A stretch of 64,000 bases of DNA from Bifidobacterium crudilactis (GCF_000738005.1 NZ_JHAL01000001.1:245108-309107), one strand, 5' to 3'. Shown: positions 34,690-44,630, counted from the first letter of the stretch. Made by a program: numbers and translations. Notes: generated from the letters alone by a model not told the origin.

Positions 34690-36594
34690 TTATGCCATCA
34701 GTTCCGCGTTCGTGAACTGACTGTTGTACAGGTCGGCGTAGAAGCCACCGCGCGCGAGCAGCTCCTCGTGTGTGCCACGTTCGACGATATCGCCGCTGCG
34801 CATCACCAGAATCATATCCGCGTTCTTGATTGTGGACAGACGGTGGGCGATGACGAAGCTGGTCCTGCCCACGGTGAGTGCATCCATGGCCTGCTGAATC
34901 AGTTCCTCGGTTCGCGTATCCACTGAGCTGGTCGCTTCGTCGAGTATCAGTATCGGCGCGTTCTTGACCATCGCTCGGGCGATGGTGACCAGCTGTCGTT
35001 GTCCTTGCGACAGCGTGGTCTTGTCGTCGAGCATAGTGTCATAACCTTTGGGGAGCGTCCGGATGAAATGGTCCAGACCCACCGCCTTGCAGGCATTGAC
35101 GACCTGCTCGTCGCTGACCCCCGTTTTGGCGTAGACGATATTCTCACGGATGGTTCCGCGGAATATCCAGGTGTCCTGAAGCACCATGGAGAACTGGTCG
35201 TGAACGTTCCAGCGCGGAACGCTTGCGGTCGATACGCCGTCGATGAGGATGTCCCCGGACGTAACGTCGTAGAAGCGCATCAGCAGGTTCACCATCGTGG
35301 TTTTCCCTGCGCCGGTCGGCCCGACGATGGCGATTTTCTGCCCGGCGCTGACCTGTGCGCTGAAGTCGTGGATGATGGTCTTGTCGGGCGAGTAGCCGAA
35401 GCTGACATGGTCGAATTCGACATCGCCGCGAAGCTGCTTCGGACTTCCGTCGGCATTCTCACCGAGGAGAGCGGCTTTCCCTGATTCGTCGGACATTTCC
35501 TCTTCGTCCAGGAATTCGAACACACGCTCGGATGCCGCCGCGGTACGTTGAAGATTCTGGAATGCCTGAGCGAACTGGCTCAAAGGTTGTGTGAACAGGC
35601 GGACGTACATCATGAAGGCCACGATGACGCCGAAGGTGATGGAACCGTTGACCACAAGGGCCGCACCCACGACGCAGACCACCACGTATCCGAGATTGCC
35701 CACGAAGTTCATCAAGGGCATCATCAGACCGGAGAGGAACTGAGACTTCCAACCGGAGTCGTAGAGGTCGCGATTGTACTTCTCGAACTGATTGATGGAG
35801 GATTCCTCGCCGTTGTAGGACTTCACGATGACGTGCCCGGCGTACTTCTCCTCCACATGTCCGTTGACGTCGCCGAGCGCCACCTGCTGACGCACGAAGT
35901 AGCTCTGCGAATACTTCATCACCACAAGCATGAGCACGATGCCAACGAGGCTCGAAGCGATTGCCGCGAAAGTCATGATGACATTGTTGGCGAACATCAT
36001 GATCAGCGAACCGATGAAGAGGGTGATCGAGGTTATCAGCGCCCCGATGCTCTGCCCGAGTGTCTGGCCGATGGTGTCGACGTCATTCGTGATGCGGCTG
36101 AGCACGTCGCCATAGCTCACGCGATCGAAATACCGCAAGGGCAGCTTGTTGATCTTCTTCGAAATGGCATCGCGCATCTTCCGGGCCGTCTCCTGGGTGA
36201 TGTTCGCCATGATCCAGCTCTGCAGATACGTGAGCACGGCGTAGCCGACATACAGGGCGACCAGGGTGAACGCGATATGCTCCACCTGGGTGAAGTCAAT
36301 CGAGCCGACGACCGGCTTGCCGTGGACCAAGGAGGGAAGGCCTTTCATCACCAGATTGGTGATGTCCTTGAGCTTGTCGGGCCCTATGATCTGAAAGACC
36401 GTTCCCACCGCTCCCAGCACCAAAGCGAATATGATGGCGGGGATGTAGCTGCGTGTGAAGTGCAGGAGCTGACCCAGCACCCCTTTGAAGTTCTGTGGTT
36501 TCTCGGCGGGGCCTCCGCCTCCCGGGCCATGTCCCGGGCCGAAGCCGCCGCGACGTGGCGCCCGGCTGTGCGCCTGTGCATTCGTACTAGTCAT
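34690..36594 (-). CDS. ABC exporter half-transporter, consensus ATPase site (pair B)
   Basis: 634 residues. A Gly/Pro-rich N terminus (GGFGPGHGPGGGGP) precedes six helices and an ATPase with Walker A GPTGAGKTT, signature LSQGQRQL, Walker B LILDEATSSVD and VIAHRLS. The start at 36594 has GGAGG five bases upstream. Its partner is the gene just upstream (36752-38524), whose ATPase site is degenerate. Compared with pair A the order is the same: regulator, degenerate half, consensus half. Confidence 0.92.
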   Translation of the reverse strand: MTSTNAQAHSRAPRRGGFGPGHGPGGGGPAEKPQNFKGVLGQLLHFTRSYIPAIIFALVLGAVGTVFQIIGPDKLKDITNLVMKGLPSLVHGKPVVGSIDFTQVEHIAFTLVALYVGYAVLTYLQSWIMANITQETARKMRDAISKKINKLPLRYFDRVSYGDVLSRITNDVDTIGQTLGQSIGALITSITLFIGSLIMMFANNVIMTFAAIASSLVGIVLMLVVMKYSQSYFVRQQVALGDVNGHVEEKYAGHVIVKSYNGEESSINQFEKYNRDLYDSGWKSQFLSGLMMPLMNFVGNLGYVVVCVVGAALVVNGSITFGVIVAFMMYVRLFTQPLSQFAQAFQNLQRTAAASERVFEFLDEEEMSDESGKAALLGENADGSPKQLRGDVEFDHVSFGYSPDKTIIHDFSAQVSAGQKIAIVGPTGAGKTTMVNLLMRFYDVTSGDILIDGVSTASVPRWNVHDQFSMVLQDTWIFRGTIRENIVYAKTGVSDEQVVNACKAVGLDHFIRTLPKGYDTMLDDKTTLSQGQRQLVTIARAMVKNAPILILDEATSSVDTRTEELIQQAMDALTVGRTSFVIAHRLSTIKNADMILVMRSGDIVERGTHEELLARGGFYADLYNSQFTNAELMA

Positions 36595-36751
36595 CAATCC
36601 TCCAGCTTTCTGCCCGACAAACGGACATACGCCACATCACATCGTTCAACCTTGCGCTGTATACGCCAGCGCTGAATTCGACCGCCAGGAACGGCCCCGT
36701 CGCCATCGGCGGCAATGCCGTCGGGTGCGGATTTCTCATGCAGGGATACGC

Positions 36752-38524
36752 TCATGCCGTGAGCTCCTTCTCGCTGAGCTGTCCTTCTGCGATCTGCCTG
36801 TACACCTCGCAGGTATCCAGCAGTTCCTTGTGTGTTCCCAATCCCACGACTTTTCCTTCATCGAGGACCATGATCTGGTCCGCGTTCATGATGGTGCCGA
36901 TACGTTGCGCGACGATAAGCATGGTGCTGCCTGAGGTCTCCTTCGCCAGGGCGTCGCGTACCTCTCTGTCCGTTTTGAAATCCAACGCGGAGAAGGAATC
37001 GTCGAACACCAGAATCTCCGGTTTGCTCCATACCGCCCGTGCGATCGAAAGACGCTGTTTCTGTCCGCCGGAAAAGTTCGATCCGCCTTGGGCGACAGGA
37101 GCGTCGTAGCCCTCCGGCAGTCCTTCGACGAATTCCGCGGCCTGTGCGACCGAGGACGCGTGCCTGACGTCTTCAAGGGTCCGCTCCGCGGAATCGGCGT
37201 CGGAGGCCTTGTCGCCGTAAGCGACATTGGAAGCGACCGTTCCTCTGAACATGACGGACTGCTGGGGAACGTAGCCAATCTTGCTGCGCAAGGTCTTGAG
37301 ACGATATTCACGAATATCGACCCCGTCGACGCTGACCGTGCCGGAAGTCGGGTCATAGAATCGCAGAAGAAGATTCAGCAAGGTGGTTTTGCCTGATCCC
37401 GTGGAGCCGATGAACGCCATGGTCTGACCTTGGGCAACCTTGAAATTGATGTGTTCGAGCACCTTGTCCTGTGCATCGGGATAGGCGAAGCTCACGTCGC
37501 GGAATTCGACGAGACCCTGTTGCCCGTCGACCCCTTGCGTGCGCGTCCCGTCGATGATGCTCGGTTCGGTGTCGAGCACTTCCAGAATACGTTGGGCCGA
37601 CACGTCGGCACGGGGGAGCAGTACGAACACCATGCTCATCAGCAGGAAGGCCATGATGACCTGGACCGAATAGCTCGAGAACACCACCATGTTCGAGAAG
37701 ACGGTGAGTTTGTCTCCCATGGAGGCCGATTCGATGAGGTATGCGCCGATCCAGTAGACCGCGAGCATCAACCCGTTCATCACGGTGTTCATCAAGGGCA
37801 TCATCACCGCCATTGAGCGTGTGGTGAACAGCTGCGTATCGGTCAGGTCATTGTTGGCCTTCTCGAATTTGTTCTCCTGGTAATCCTCGGCGTTGTATGC
37901 GCGGACGACTCTCACGCCGACGAGATTCTCGCGTGCAACGAGGTTGATGTTGTCGGTGAGCTTCTGCATGCTGCGGAATTTAGGAATCACCAGCACCATC
38001 AGCGTGCCGATGGTCACCATAAGCACGGCGACCGCGATGCCGGTGGCCAAGGTCCATTCGAAACCCTTCCCTGCGATCTTGAGCACGGCCCAGACGGCCA
38101 TGATCGGCGCACGGACCAGCATCATCAGTCCCATGGTGATGAACATCTGGATTTGGGTGATGTCGTTCGTGGAACGCGTGATCAGGCTGGGTGTCGAGAA
38201 CTTGTTCAGCTCTGCCGTCGAGAAGGACTCGACTTTGGCGAATTGCATGGAGCGGATGCGCTGGGTGAAGGATGCCGCGACTCTGGCCACGATGAATCCC
38301 GTAATGACCGTGCAGATCACCGAACCAAGGGATACCAGCAGCATTTTGCCTCCGGCGGACCAGACGGAGGACATTTTCGTCCCGGGCTGTTCGACCATCT
38401 GCGTGATGTCCGACATGTAGTCGGGCAGTTTCAGGTCGAACCAGACCTGGGCGACGATGAACACCAAAGCCAGGAACAGCTGGCCTATTTCCCGTTTAGA
38501 GAGATATTTGCATATACGAACCAC
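36752..38524 (-). CDS. ABC exporter half-transporter, degenerate ATPase site (pair B)
   Basis: 590 residues from a GTG at 38524, chosen because GAAAGG lies just upstream and the protein then begins VVRICKYLSKREIGQLF, a usual start for this subfamily; longer frames have no signal. There are six helices, then an ATPase with Walker A GSTGSGKTT, signature FSGGQKQRL and Walker B VFDDSFSALD. The catalytic glutamate is replaced by aspartate. It is separated from the MarR gene upstream by about 370 bp and from its partner downstream by about 157 bp, wider gaps than in pair A. Confidence 0.91.
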   Translation of the reverse strand: MVRICKYLSKREIGQLFLALVFIVAQVWFDLKLPDYMSDITQMVEQPGTKMSSVWSAGGKMLLVSLGSVICTVITGFIVARVAASFTQRIRSMQFAKVESFSTAELNKFSTPSLITRSTNDITQIQMFITMGLMMLVRAPIMAVWAVLKIAGKGFEWTLATGIAVAVLMVTIGTLMVLVIPKFRSMQKLTDNINLVARENLVGVRVVRAYNAEDYQENKFEKANNDLTDTQLFTTRSMAVMMPLMNTVMNGLMLAVYWIGAYLIESASMGDKLTVFSNMVVFSSYSVQVIMAFLLMSMVFVLLPRADVSAQRILEVLDTEPSIIDGTRTQGVDGQQGLVEFRDVSFAYPDAQDKVLEHINFKVAQGQTMAFIGSTGSGKTTLLNLLLRFYDPTSGTVSVDGVDIREYRLKTLRSKIGYVPQQSVMFRGTVASNVAYGDKASDADSAERTLEDVRHASSVAQAAEFVEGLPEGYDAPVAQGGSNFSGGQKQRLSIARAVWSKPEILVFDDSFSALDFKTDREVRDALAKETSGSTMLIVAQRIGTIMNADQIMVLDEGKVVGLGTHKELLDTCEVYRQIAEGQLSEKELTA

Positions 38525-38892
38525 GAATAATCCTTTCAGTGGTTGCCGAATCATGAGATGCATGCTGCTGAATGGAGGACACACCGTCGCATGCATAACG
38601 GAGGAAGAGCAGGGGAAGAACAGAGGAAGAGCGGGCATCGAGGATGTCCGGGAGAAGTTCCCGTCGCCTGACGCGACAGGGAACGCGCAGTGCGAAGCGC
38701 GCCAAACAGTCCGGTCGGTAAGTCTGTCGGCGCTTCAGGGCTTCGTGAATCGGTACTGCGGAGATTGACACCATAGGTGCCGAGACCGTGGCTGTCTGCT
38801 GCCGGGAATTTCAGCCCCGCGGTCGCGGCGTACCAACACCGGCGCGGGTGCTGGTGCTTATTGGAGGTCCGGCGGCCTCGAGGATGCGCTCT
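38525..38892. other. Gene-free interval within the second MarR-ABC locus
   Basis: About 370 bp between the marR stop and the first ABC start. No reading frame with a ribosome binding site is visible. It could hold a separate ABC promoter or a long leader; no clear hairpin or palindrome was found. Confidence 0.5.
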
Positions 38893-39396
38893 TTATGTCT
38901 TCGTGGAGGCCGCCTTCATGCGCTGCTGGTGAAATACCTCAGCAATCTCCTCTTCGGAAGGTCGAGGCTGGCCGGGCTGGCACAGTGTGGTGTATGTGGT
39001 GAATTCCGTCATCAACTTGATGAACTGTTTGGTTTTGCGCTCGCCCATCTGTTCAAAGACCCAGCACAGGGCCGAATGCATCTCTTCGTGGCGTTGTTTG
39101 CCTACTTCCCGGCCCGCCTCCGTGAGGGTGACCAGAATGTTGCGTCTATCCTCATGGTCGATGTCTCTTGTGATAAGACCCTTTTTCTCCAAGGAGGAGA
39201 GTACGGCGCTGATACGGGCCGAGCTGCTTCCGAGGCCGGAGGCAAGTTCGGAAGGCGTCATCGTGCCATTGTGACCGAGTTGTGCGAGGACGAAGGGCTC
39301 GCCCTTCATGTCCCGGCTCATCCGGTTCATCATTTCCGAGTGTTTTTCAGCGGCTAAGTGAATAAGTTGCTGGTATCCCTCGTCTGCAAATGTCAT
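38893..39396 (-). CDS. MarR family transcriptional regulator of ABC pair B
   Basis: 167 residues. MTPSELASGLGSSSARISAVLSSLEKKGLITRDID is the helix-turn-helix, followed by a DRRNILVTLTEAG wing. The start at 39396 has AGGGGG upstream; a GTG two codons earlier is less likely. A -10-like TATAGT (39419-39424, minus strand) lies upstream. No operator as clear as that of pair A was found, although ACACTAT and ACAGTGT form a loose dyad near 39417-39442. Confidence 0.86.
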   Translation of the reverse strand: MTFADEGYQQLIHLAAEKHSEMMNRMSRDMKGEPFVLAQLGHNGTMTPSELASGLGSSSARISAVLSSLEKKGLITRDIDHEDRRNILVTLTEAGREVGKQRHEEMHSALCWVFEQMGERKTKQFIKLMTEFTTYTTLCQPGQPRPSEEEIAEVFHQQRMKAASTKT

Positions 39397-39770
39397 TCGC
39401 ACCCCCTGTTCGACCTACACTATACACCATATCTCACAGTGTTAACTATTCATGTCGTATGTTATTAACGTCCGTTATTAAATTTGGGATGCAGGAGTGG
39501 CCTGTCAAGCGGGTGGGTTGCGCCGTCATGCTGCGCATAGTGGCTGTATCCCTCCGCGGCAGGAATGCGGCGTGTGCTCTTCTCGCATCGCGGTTCACGT
39601 CGCGATATGCGGATAGGGGTCTGCTGTAACAGGCGTGGGTTTGGAATCGGCGGATTGCGAGCCATCGTGGATGCGCGTAGGGCATAACAAACGTGCCACC
39701 CGGGTAAGCGGATGGCACGGAAAACTCGCGTAGTGGCTAGACAGTCACAGCAGAACGGGTGGAGGCCCTG
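39397..39770. other. Gene-free interval upstream of marR of pair B
   Basis: About 370 bp. It includes the marR promoter region, a direct repeat of GTTATTAA around 39460-39480, and a hairpin at 39694-39719. Frames in it lack ribosome binding sites and family similarity. Confidence 0.5.
39694..39719 (-). terminator. Hairpin downstream of the 39771-40430 gene
   Basis: GTGCCA and TGGCAC arms with an inner CCG/CGG pairing; the minus strand continues with a T-rich GTTTGTTAT. It lies about 50 bp past the stop codon. Confidence 0.5.
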
Positions 39771-40430
39771 TCACTGCCATGGCCGTTGCTCGCTGTCATC
39801 GTCGTGGCTTGAAGACCATGAGGTGCCGCTACCTGTGGGTTGCCCAGATGCTTGTGTCGGGAGAGGCGCTGCATAGCTCGAAGCGGACGGTTCTGAAGAT
39901 ATGTAGCTTTGCGCGGTTTCATCCTGGCGGCGGCGGGGCTTCGGGGCCTTCTCGCTGTATTCGGGATGTTCCTTGGCCCACTCTTCGAAATGGACCGTCA
40001 GCAACTTGTTTGTTCTGAATGCATTGCGCAGTGGTTTCAATGCCGCGAAAACCATCAGCAGTACGACGACCACCACCGCGAAGCCGACGCCGATGCGAAT
40101 CCAGACGGTATACGGGTTGAACATGACGCAGAACAGCGCGACCGCCACAATGGAGAGGTACAGCGCGCGCTTCGTGAGCGGACCATATGACCGGCGGCAC
40201 GTAATCAGTGCGTCGATAATCTCCAGCACCGCCTTCGCTTCATCGTCGTCGACCGGGTGCTGCGAGAAGGACATCTGCCCTGCTGCGTCGCGGGTGAGAT
40301 TACGCTTCGTCACGGTAAGCGAGTGGTACTTCGGCCGGTGGTAGATGGCCCAGCTGAAGATGAACAGCACGGCGAATATCATGAGTCCGAAGAAAAAAGC
40401 GACCAGAGCAATGGTTTCTGTTTCTGTCAT
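39771..40430 (-). CDS. Membrane protein of unknown function
   Basis: 219 residues from the ATG at 40430; longer frames run into the tRNA-Leu gene. Residues about 5-27 are a helix, followed by a cytoplasmic stretch with DDDEAKAVLEIIDALITCRRSYG. Two adjacent helices (about 90-130) are followed by a polar tail rich in Ser, Gln, Pro and acidic residues. The tail resembles a disordered segment. No family is recognised. Confidence 0.65.
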   Translation of the reverse strand: MTETETIALVAFFFGLMIFAVLFIFSWAIYHRPKYHSLTVTKRNLTRDAAGQMSFSQHPVDDDEAKAVLEIIDALITCRRSYGPLTKRALYLSIVAVALFCVMFNPYTVWIRIGVGFAVVVVVLLMVFAALKPLRNAFRTNKLLTVHFEEWAKEHPEYSEKAPKPRRRQDETAQSYISSEPSASSYAAPLPTQASGQPTGSGTSWSSSHDDDSEQRPWQ

Positions 40431-40569
40431 ACCGCCATCTTTCAGGAGGTCTTGGACCGGTGCCTTGCCGCCGTTATGATGCGAAGGTTTCGAATCACCT
40501 TGAGTTGAAGTGACCGTATCCCCAGTGTGGGCAAAACGTGGGCACGAGGCTATGGGTGCGGGTAAAGAA

Positions 40570-40610
40570 AAACCCTCGGACCGCTGATTAATCAACAGTT
40601 CCGAGGGTTT
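40570..40610 (-). terminator. Terminator after tRNA-Leu
   Basis: Arms AAACCCTCGGA and TCCGAGGGTTT (11 bp) flank a loop containing TGATTAATCA. On the minus strand the stem is followed by T-rich sequence, a standard Rho-independent signal. Confidence 0.8.
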
Positions 40611-40618
40611 CACTCTCG

Positions 40619-40700
40619 TGCGCGCGGGGGAGTTGAACCCCCACGACCTTGCGATCACTGGCACCTGAAGCCAGCGCGTCTACCATTCCGCCACGCGCGC
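40619..40700 (-). tRNA. tRNA-Leu (anticodon CAG)
   Basis: 82 nt as encoded. Acceptor stem GCGCGCG pairs with CGCGCGC. The anticodon arm is CTGGC-TTCAGGT-GCCAG, giving anticodon CAG. The T arm contains GGGGGTTCAACTCCCCC, and a long variable arm is present, as expected for a class II tRNA. CCA is not encoded. Confidence 0.95.
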
Positions 40701-40812
40701 AGACAAACGTCAAAAATAGCACTACCTATCCGTGATGTGCAAGTCCGTGCGAATGTCAGCGTGTTCCGCAGGAAGAGCAAGGACCCTGCGGCTCGGGCGA
40801 TGCCGCGAACCG

Positions 40813-42111
40813 TCAGCCCCGCGAACCGTTCGCGTAGAAACGTGCCAGCGTCTCCTGCTTGAACTTGTCGAAATATCCGCCGTCAATGGAGGCACGAATA
40901 TCGTCAAGGAGTTTGACGAAGAAATGCTCGTTGTGGATGGTCGCCAAGGTGAATCCGTTGAATTCGCGTGCTCTGAGCAGATGGTCCACATATGCACGGG
41001 AATAGTTGCGGCAGGTGTAGCAGTCGCAACCGTCCTCAAGCGGGCGGAAATCGTGCTTGAACTGGGCGCGTTTCACGTTCCATCGTCCGTCACGGGTGAA
41101 AATGGCACCGTTGCGGCCATTGCGTGCGGGTGCGACACAGTCGAAGGTGTCTCCACCGTTCTCCACCGCATTGAAGATATCGTTTACGGCTGCGATGCCC
41201 AGAACGTGCCGTGGCCTGGATTCAGGCATTTCGTCGCATATCCAAGCACACGTCTGGCCGAGCAGCTGCTTTTCGATGGCGCCTCCGATTCCCACGCCGT
41301 CAAAATCCAACGAGGCGATTTGCGAGGCGGCCAGACGGCGGAGGTCTTCATAGTTCGCGCCCTGCACCACTCCGAATAATGCCTGATAGGGCTTGCCCAC
41401 CCTTGAAGCGGTCAGTTTCCGGTGTTCCGATACGCAGCGTTGCGCCCACCGGAAGGTGCGGTCGACCGATTGCTCCTGATAGCTCCTGGTGTTCATCAGT
41501 GTGGTGAGCTCGTCGAAGGCAAACATGATATCGGCACCGATTTTATGCTGGATGCCCATCGAGATTTCTGCCGAAAAGCGATGCAGAGAGCCGTTCAGGG
41601 GAGATTTGAAGGTCACGCCGTCCTCGTCGACGAAGGCCATGCGTTCCTTGCCGTCGGCGATGACATCGTCAGATTTCATACCCTTCACGTCCATGGCGAG
41701 GGTCTTTTTGAAACCCGCTCCCAGGGAGAGGACCTGAAAGCCGCCTGAATCCGTATATGTGGGGCCGTCCCAGTTCATGAATTGGGCCAGACCACCCGCC
41801 TCGTCCAGCACATCTTCTCCCGGTCGCTCGAAGAGGTGGAAGGCGTTGGACAGCAGACACTGTGCCCCTAATTCCTTCATCTGCTCCGGCAGCACGCCTT
41901 TCATCGCGCTTTGTGTGGCGACCGGCACGAAAGCGGGCGTGCGAATATCCCCGTGCGGCGTATGGATGACCCCGGTACGGCCGTGGCGTTTTCCTCCTCT
42001 GCCAAGACCTTGGACGCTGTCGTCCAAACGTGTGGTGATGTCGAAGCTGAATGTTCTGCGATCTCCAGGCTGGTCCGGTGCGCATCCCAGTGGGCTCAAA
42101 GTCAGTGTCAT
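40813..42111 (-). CDS. tgt: Queuine tRNA-ribosyltransferase
   Basis: 432 residues. The TIM-barrel enzyme exchanges guanine-34 for a queuine-type base in GUN-anticodon tRNAs. TDSGGFQVLSLG is the substrate-binding block, the nucleophilic aspartate lies in GGDTFDCVAPARNGRNG, and zinc is bound by CDCYTC with a following histidine. The ATG at 42111 is preferred: TACAGT (42119-42124) is seven bases upstream and no Shine-Dalgarno site is present. No queuosine biosynthesis genes are in the window, so the base may be salvaged; that is an inference. It is divergent from htrA. Confidence 0.95.
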   Translation of the reverse strand: MTLTLSPLGCAPDQPGDRRTFSFDITTRLDDSVQGLGRGGKRHGRTGVIHTPHGDIRTPAFVPVATQSAMKGVLPEQMKELGAQCLLSNAFHLFERPGEDVLDEAGGLAQFMNWDGPTYTDSGGFQVLSLGAGFKKTLAMDVKGMKSDDVIADGKERMAFVDEDGVTFKSPLNGSLHRFSAEISMGIQHKIGADIMFAFDELTTLMNTRSYQEQSVDRTFRWAQRCVSEHRKLTASRVGKPYQALFGVVQGANYEDLRRLAASQIASLDFDGVGIGGAIEKQLLGQTCAWICDEMPESRPRHVLGIAAVNDIFNAVENGGDTFDCVAPARNGRNGAIFTRDGRWNVKRAQFKHDFRPLEDGCDCYTCRNYSRAYVDHLLRAREFNGFTLATIHNEHFFVKLLDDIRASIDGGYFDKFKQETLARFYANGSRG

Positions 42112-42452
42112 GGACACCACTGTAGCGGGGAAGGCCTGATTTCCCGACCTTTGTTGGGCGTCCGGACGGCTTGCGGTCAGCCCAAGGCGGAACCGGACGA
42201 AGCCGGGTGAAAGCCGCTGTGCCGCGGGGGCAGAGGAGCTGCGATGCGCCTGTATATCAAGGAATATCCCTTCTTTTATGTGGTTTTCGGTGGAGAATTC
42301 GCCCTCTTCTTACAACAAACACTCAGAAAACTTCCAGTACCGCTATCTTTACTTCTATATAGCAGTTGAATGAAGGCGGCACGGAGAGGCTCCAATGGGG
42401 TCGTTGCGGTGCGCCTGGCATGCGTACCGCAGGAAGTTGTTAAGGAGTAGCA
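42112..42452. other. Divergent promoter region between tgt and htrA
   Basis: About 340 bp without a gene. The tgt -10 is at 42119-42124. AT-rich DNA around 42300-42360 (including CTATATAG) is the likely htrA promoter region. No operator could be assigned. Confidence 0.55.
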
Positions 42453-44498
42453 ATGGCAGAAGAACATAATCTGTATCCGTGGAAGGGTCCGCACGATGAG
42501 TCGTCATGGCAGCCCAGCCCAATAGCCCGTAACGGTGCAGCGAATCAGGAAAAGCATGCGGAGCAGAGCGACGTGAACAACGCAAGCGTGAACGGCGAGC
42601 ACGGTGCCGCCCAGGACCCGCAGAACGACAACACACCTCAGGACTCCCAGGAGACGCAGAATTATACGGACTTCGGTGTCCCGTCGATTCCGTCGATGTC
42701 CGACAGCCTGAATACTCAGCGGACCACTCCGCTGCCCACCGTGCATGCGGGCGATTCGGCAAGCGGAGACGACGCTCAGCAGACCCGAGTGGTTCCAACG
42801 GCGGATAGTGAGGACACTTTTGCGCTTCGCGGTCTGGGCGCCGGTACACAGCGATATGACGGTTTCGTGGCGCCACGGTCCGATGAATCAGCTGGACAGA
42901 GCCAGGGTCAGGAGCAGAACCAGACCTCGGATGGAGGCGAAGTTCACCCGCAGCCTTCATACGAATCAGGGCAGACGCAGCAGATTCAGCCGATGCAACC
43001 GGCGCAGCCCACCGAACAGTTCGCGCAGCAGACCCAGTACCGTCCGGCTCCGCAATACGGCGCATACGCTCCCAGGCAAGACAATGTGCAGCCTCAGGAG
43101 ACCCAAGGCCAGAATGCGCAATACGGTGCACCTCAAGAGCAGAACAATCCTTTCATGCCTGAATATGGAGTCTCCGACGGCGGGCAGATTCCGCCGCAGG
43201 CACCGGAAGGACCCGGGCAGAACCACGCCGAGAACAGCGGTGGCAAGGGCGGCAGCAAGACGCTGAGCATGGTGATGGTGGCGGTTATCGCCGCTGTGCT
43301 CAGCGCCGCACTGATGCTCGGTCTGGGCTGGGCCGCCATCTCGAACGGCTTGATTTCGGGACCGACGACCTCATCCCTGTCCGGTATCAATTCGAATTCC
43401 TCGGGTTCCGGGAGCGCGACCGCAAAGTCCGGTGAAGCCGCCGATTGGGAGGCTGTGAGCAAGAGTGTCTCGAACTCGGTGGTAGCCATCGACACGGTCG
43501 TCTCGGGTGGAACGGCCAAAGGCTCCGGCGCAATCATCGACACGTCAGGTGAGGTGGTAACCAACAACCACGTCGTGGAGGGGGCCACGAAAATTCAAGT
43601 AACCCTGTCAAGCGGGCAGATTTACTCTGCCAAGGTTGTCGGCACCGACACCACAACGGATCTGGCGGTCATCAAAATCGAAAACCCGCCGAGTGACCTC
43701 CAGGCGGTGACTTTCGCCGACTCGGACAGCCTGGCCGTCGGTGAGAGCGTCATGGCCATCGGCAACCCGCTGGGGTATGACAATACCGCCACCACCGGTA
43801 TCGTATCCGCCTTGAACCGCCCGGTTTCGGTTATGGACGACACCAACACGACGATTGTGACGAACGCGGTCCAGATTGACGCGGCCATCAACCCAGGCAA
43901 CTCGGGCGGTCCTACGTTCAATGCCGCGGGGCAGGTAATCGGCATCAACTCATCGATTGCCTCTACCGCGACGACCAGCTCCAGCGCAGGTTCCATCGGC
44001 ATTGGTTTCGCCATTCCTTCGAATCTTGTGAAGCGTGTGGCGAATGAAATCATCCAGAACGGTTCGGTGCAGCATGTGGTGCTGGGCATCACCATTCAGA
44101 GCGCCACGGCGGAGGCTGATGGTGTGACGCGCACCGGCGCACAGGTCACGAAGGTCACCTCCGGCAGCGCGGCGGCCAATGGCGGGGTCAGAACGGGCGA
44201 CACGATTGTCGCCTTCAACGGCCACGCAGTGAACAGCAATTACGCACTGCTCGGATTCGTACGTGCCTCTGCACTCGGTGACAAGGTGACCCTGACTGTG
44301 GTGCGCAGCGGCAAAACCCTGGACCTCAGTGTGACCTTGGACCAGAAGGAGGCTGCGGTTTCCGGATCGTCGAAGTCCGATTCCAACGACAGCGGCAACT
44401 CGGGCGGTTCCGGCTCTGACGGTGATTCGGGGAGCGGTTCAGGAAGTGGTTCTGATGACGGCGGTCTGACCGACCCGTACGGGTTGTTCGGGAACTAA
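42453..44498 (+). CDS. HtrA/DegP-type trypsin-like serine protease with PDZ domain
   Basis: 681 residues. The first 268 residues are cytoplasmic and low-complexity, rich in Gln, Pro and Ser. One helix (about 269-297) anchors it. The protease domain outside has His373 in TNNHVVEG, Asp403 in TTDLAVIKI and Ser484 in PGNSGGP. A PDZ domain follows (RTGAQVTKVTSGSAAANGGVRTGD), then a Gly/Ser/Asp-rich tail. It degrades misfolded envelope proteins. The ATG has AAGGAG upstream, and a strong terminator follows. The disordered N terminus is unusually long for the family. Confidence 0.94.
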   Translation: MAEEHNLYPWKGPHDESSWQPSPIARNGAANQEKHAEQSDVNNASVNGEHGAAQDPQNDNTPQDSQETQNYTDFGVPSIPSMSDSLNTQRTTPLPTVHAGDSASGDDAQQTRVVPTADSEDTFALRGLGAGTQRYDGFVAPRSDESAGQSQGQEQNQTSDGGEVHPQPSYESGQTQQIQPMQPAQPTEQFAQQTQYRPAPQYGAYAPRQDNVQPQETQGQNAQYGAPQEQNNPFMPEYGVSDGGQIPPQAPEGPGQNHAENSGGKGGSKTLSMVMVAVIAAVLSAALMLGLGWAAISNGLISGPTTSSLSGINSNSSGSGSATAKSGEAADWEAVSKSVSNSVVAIDTVVSGGTAKGSGAIIDTSGEVVTNNHVVEGATKIQVTLSSGQIYSAKVVGTDTTTDLAVIKIENPPSDLQAVTFADSDSLAVGESVMAIGNPLGYDNTATTGIVSALNRPVSVMDDTNTTIVTNAVQIDAAINPGNSGGPTFNAAGQVIGINSSIASTATTSSSAGSIGIGFAIPSNLVKRVANEIIQNGSVQHVVLGITIQSATAEADGVTRTGAQVTKVTSGSAAANGGVRTGDTIVAFNGHAVNSNYALLGFVRASALGDKVTLTVVRSGKTLDLSVTLDQKEAAVSGSSKSDSNDSGNSGGSGSDGDSGSGSGSGSDDGGLTDPYGLFGN

Positions 44499-44537
44499 AA
44501 CGCATGTTCTGACCGCATGAGCATAGACATGACCGTG

Positions 44538-44574
44538 GCCGCGCCGCAGGTAAGCATCCTGCGGCGCGGCTTTT
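44538..44574 (+). terminator. Rho-independent terminator of htrA
   Basis: Thirteen-base arms GCCGCGCCGCAGG and CCTGCGGCGCGGC with a 7-nt loop, followed directly by TTTT. Confidence 0.88.
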
Positions 44575-44630
44575 CCATGCCGGTCTGTCGAAAAACTGCT
44601 TCAGATGCAGACAAATTCATTGGAATAATG

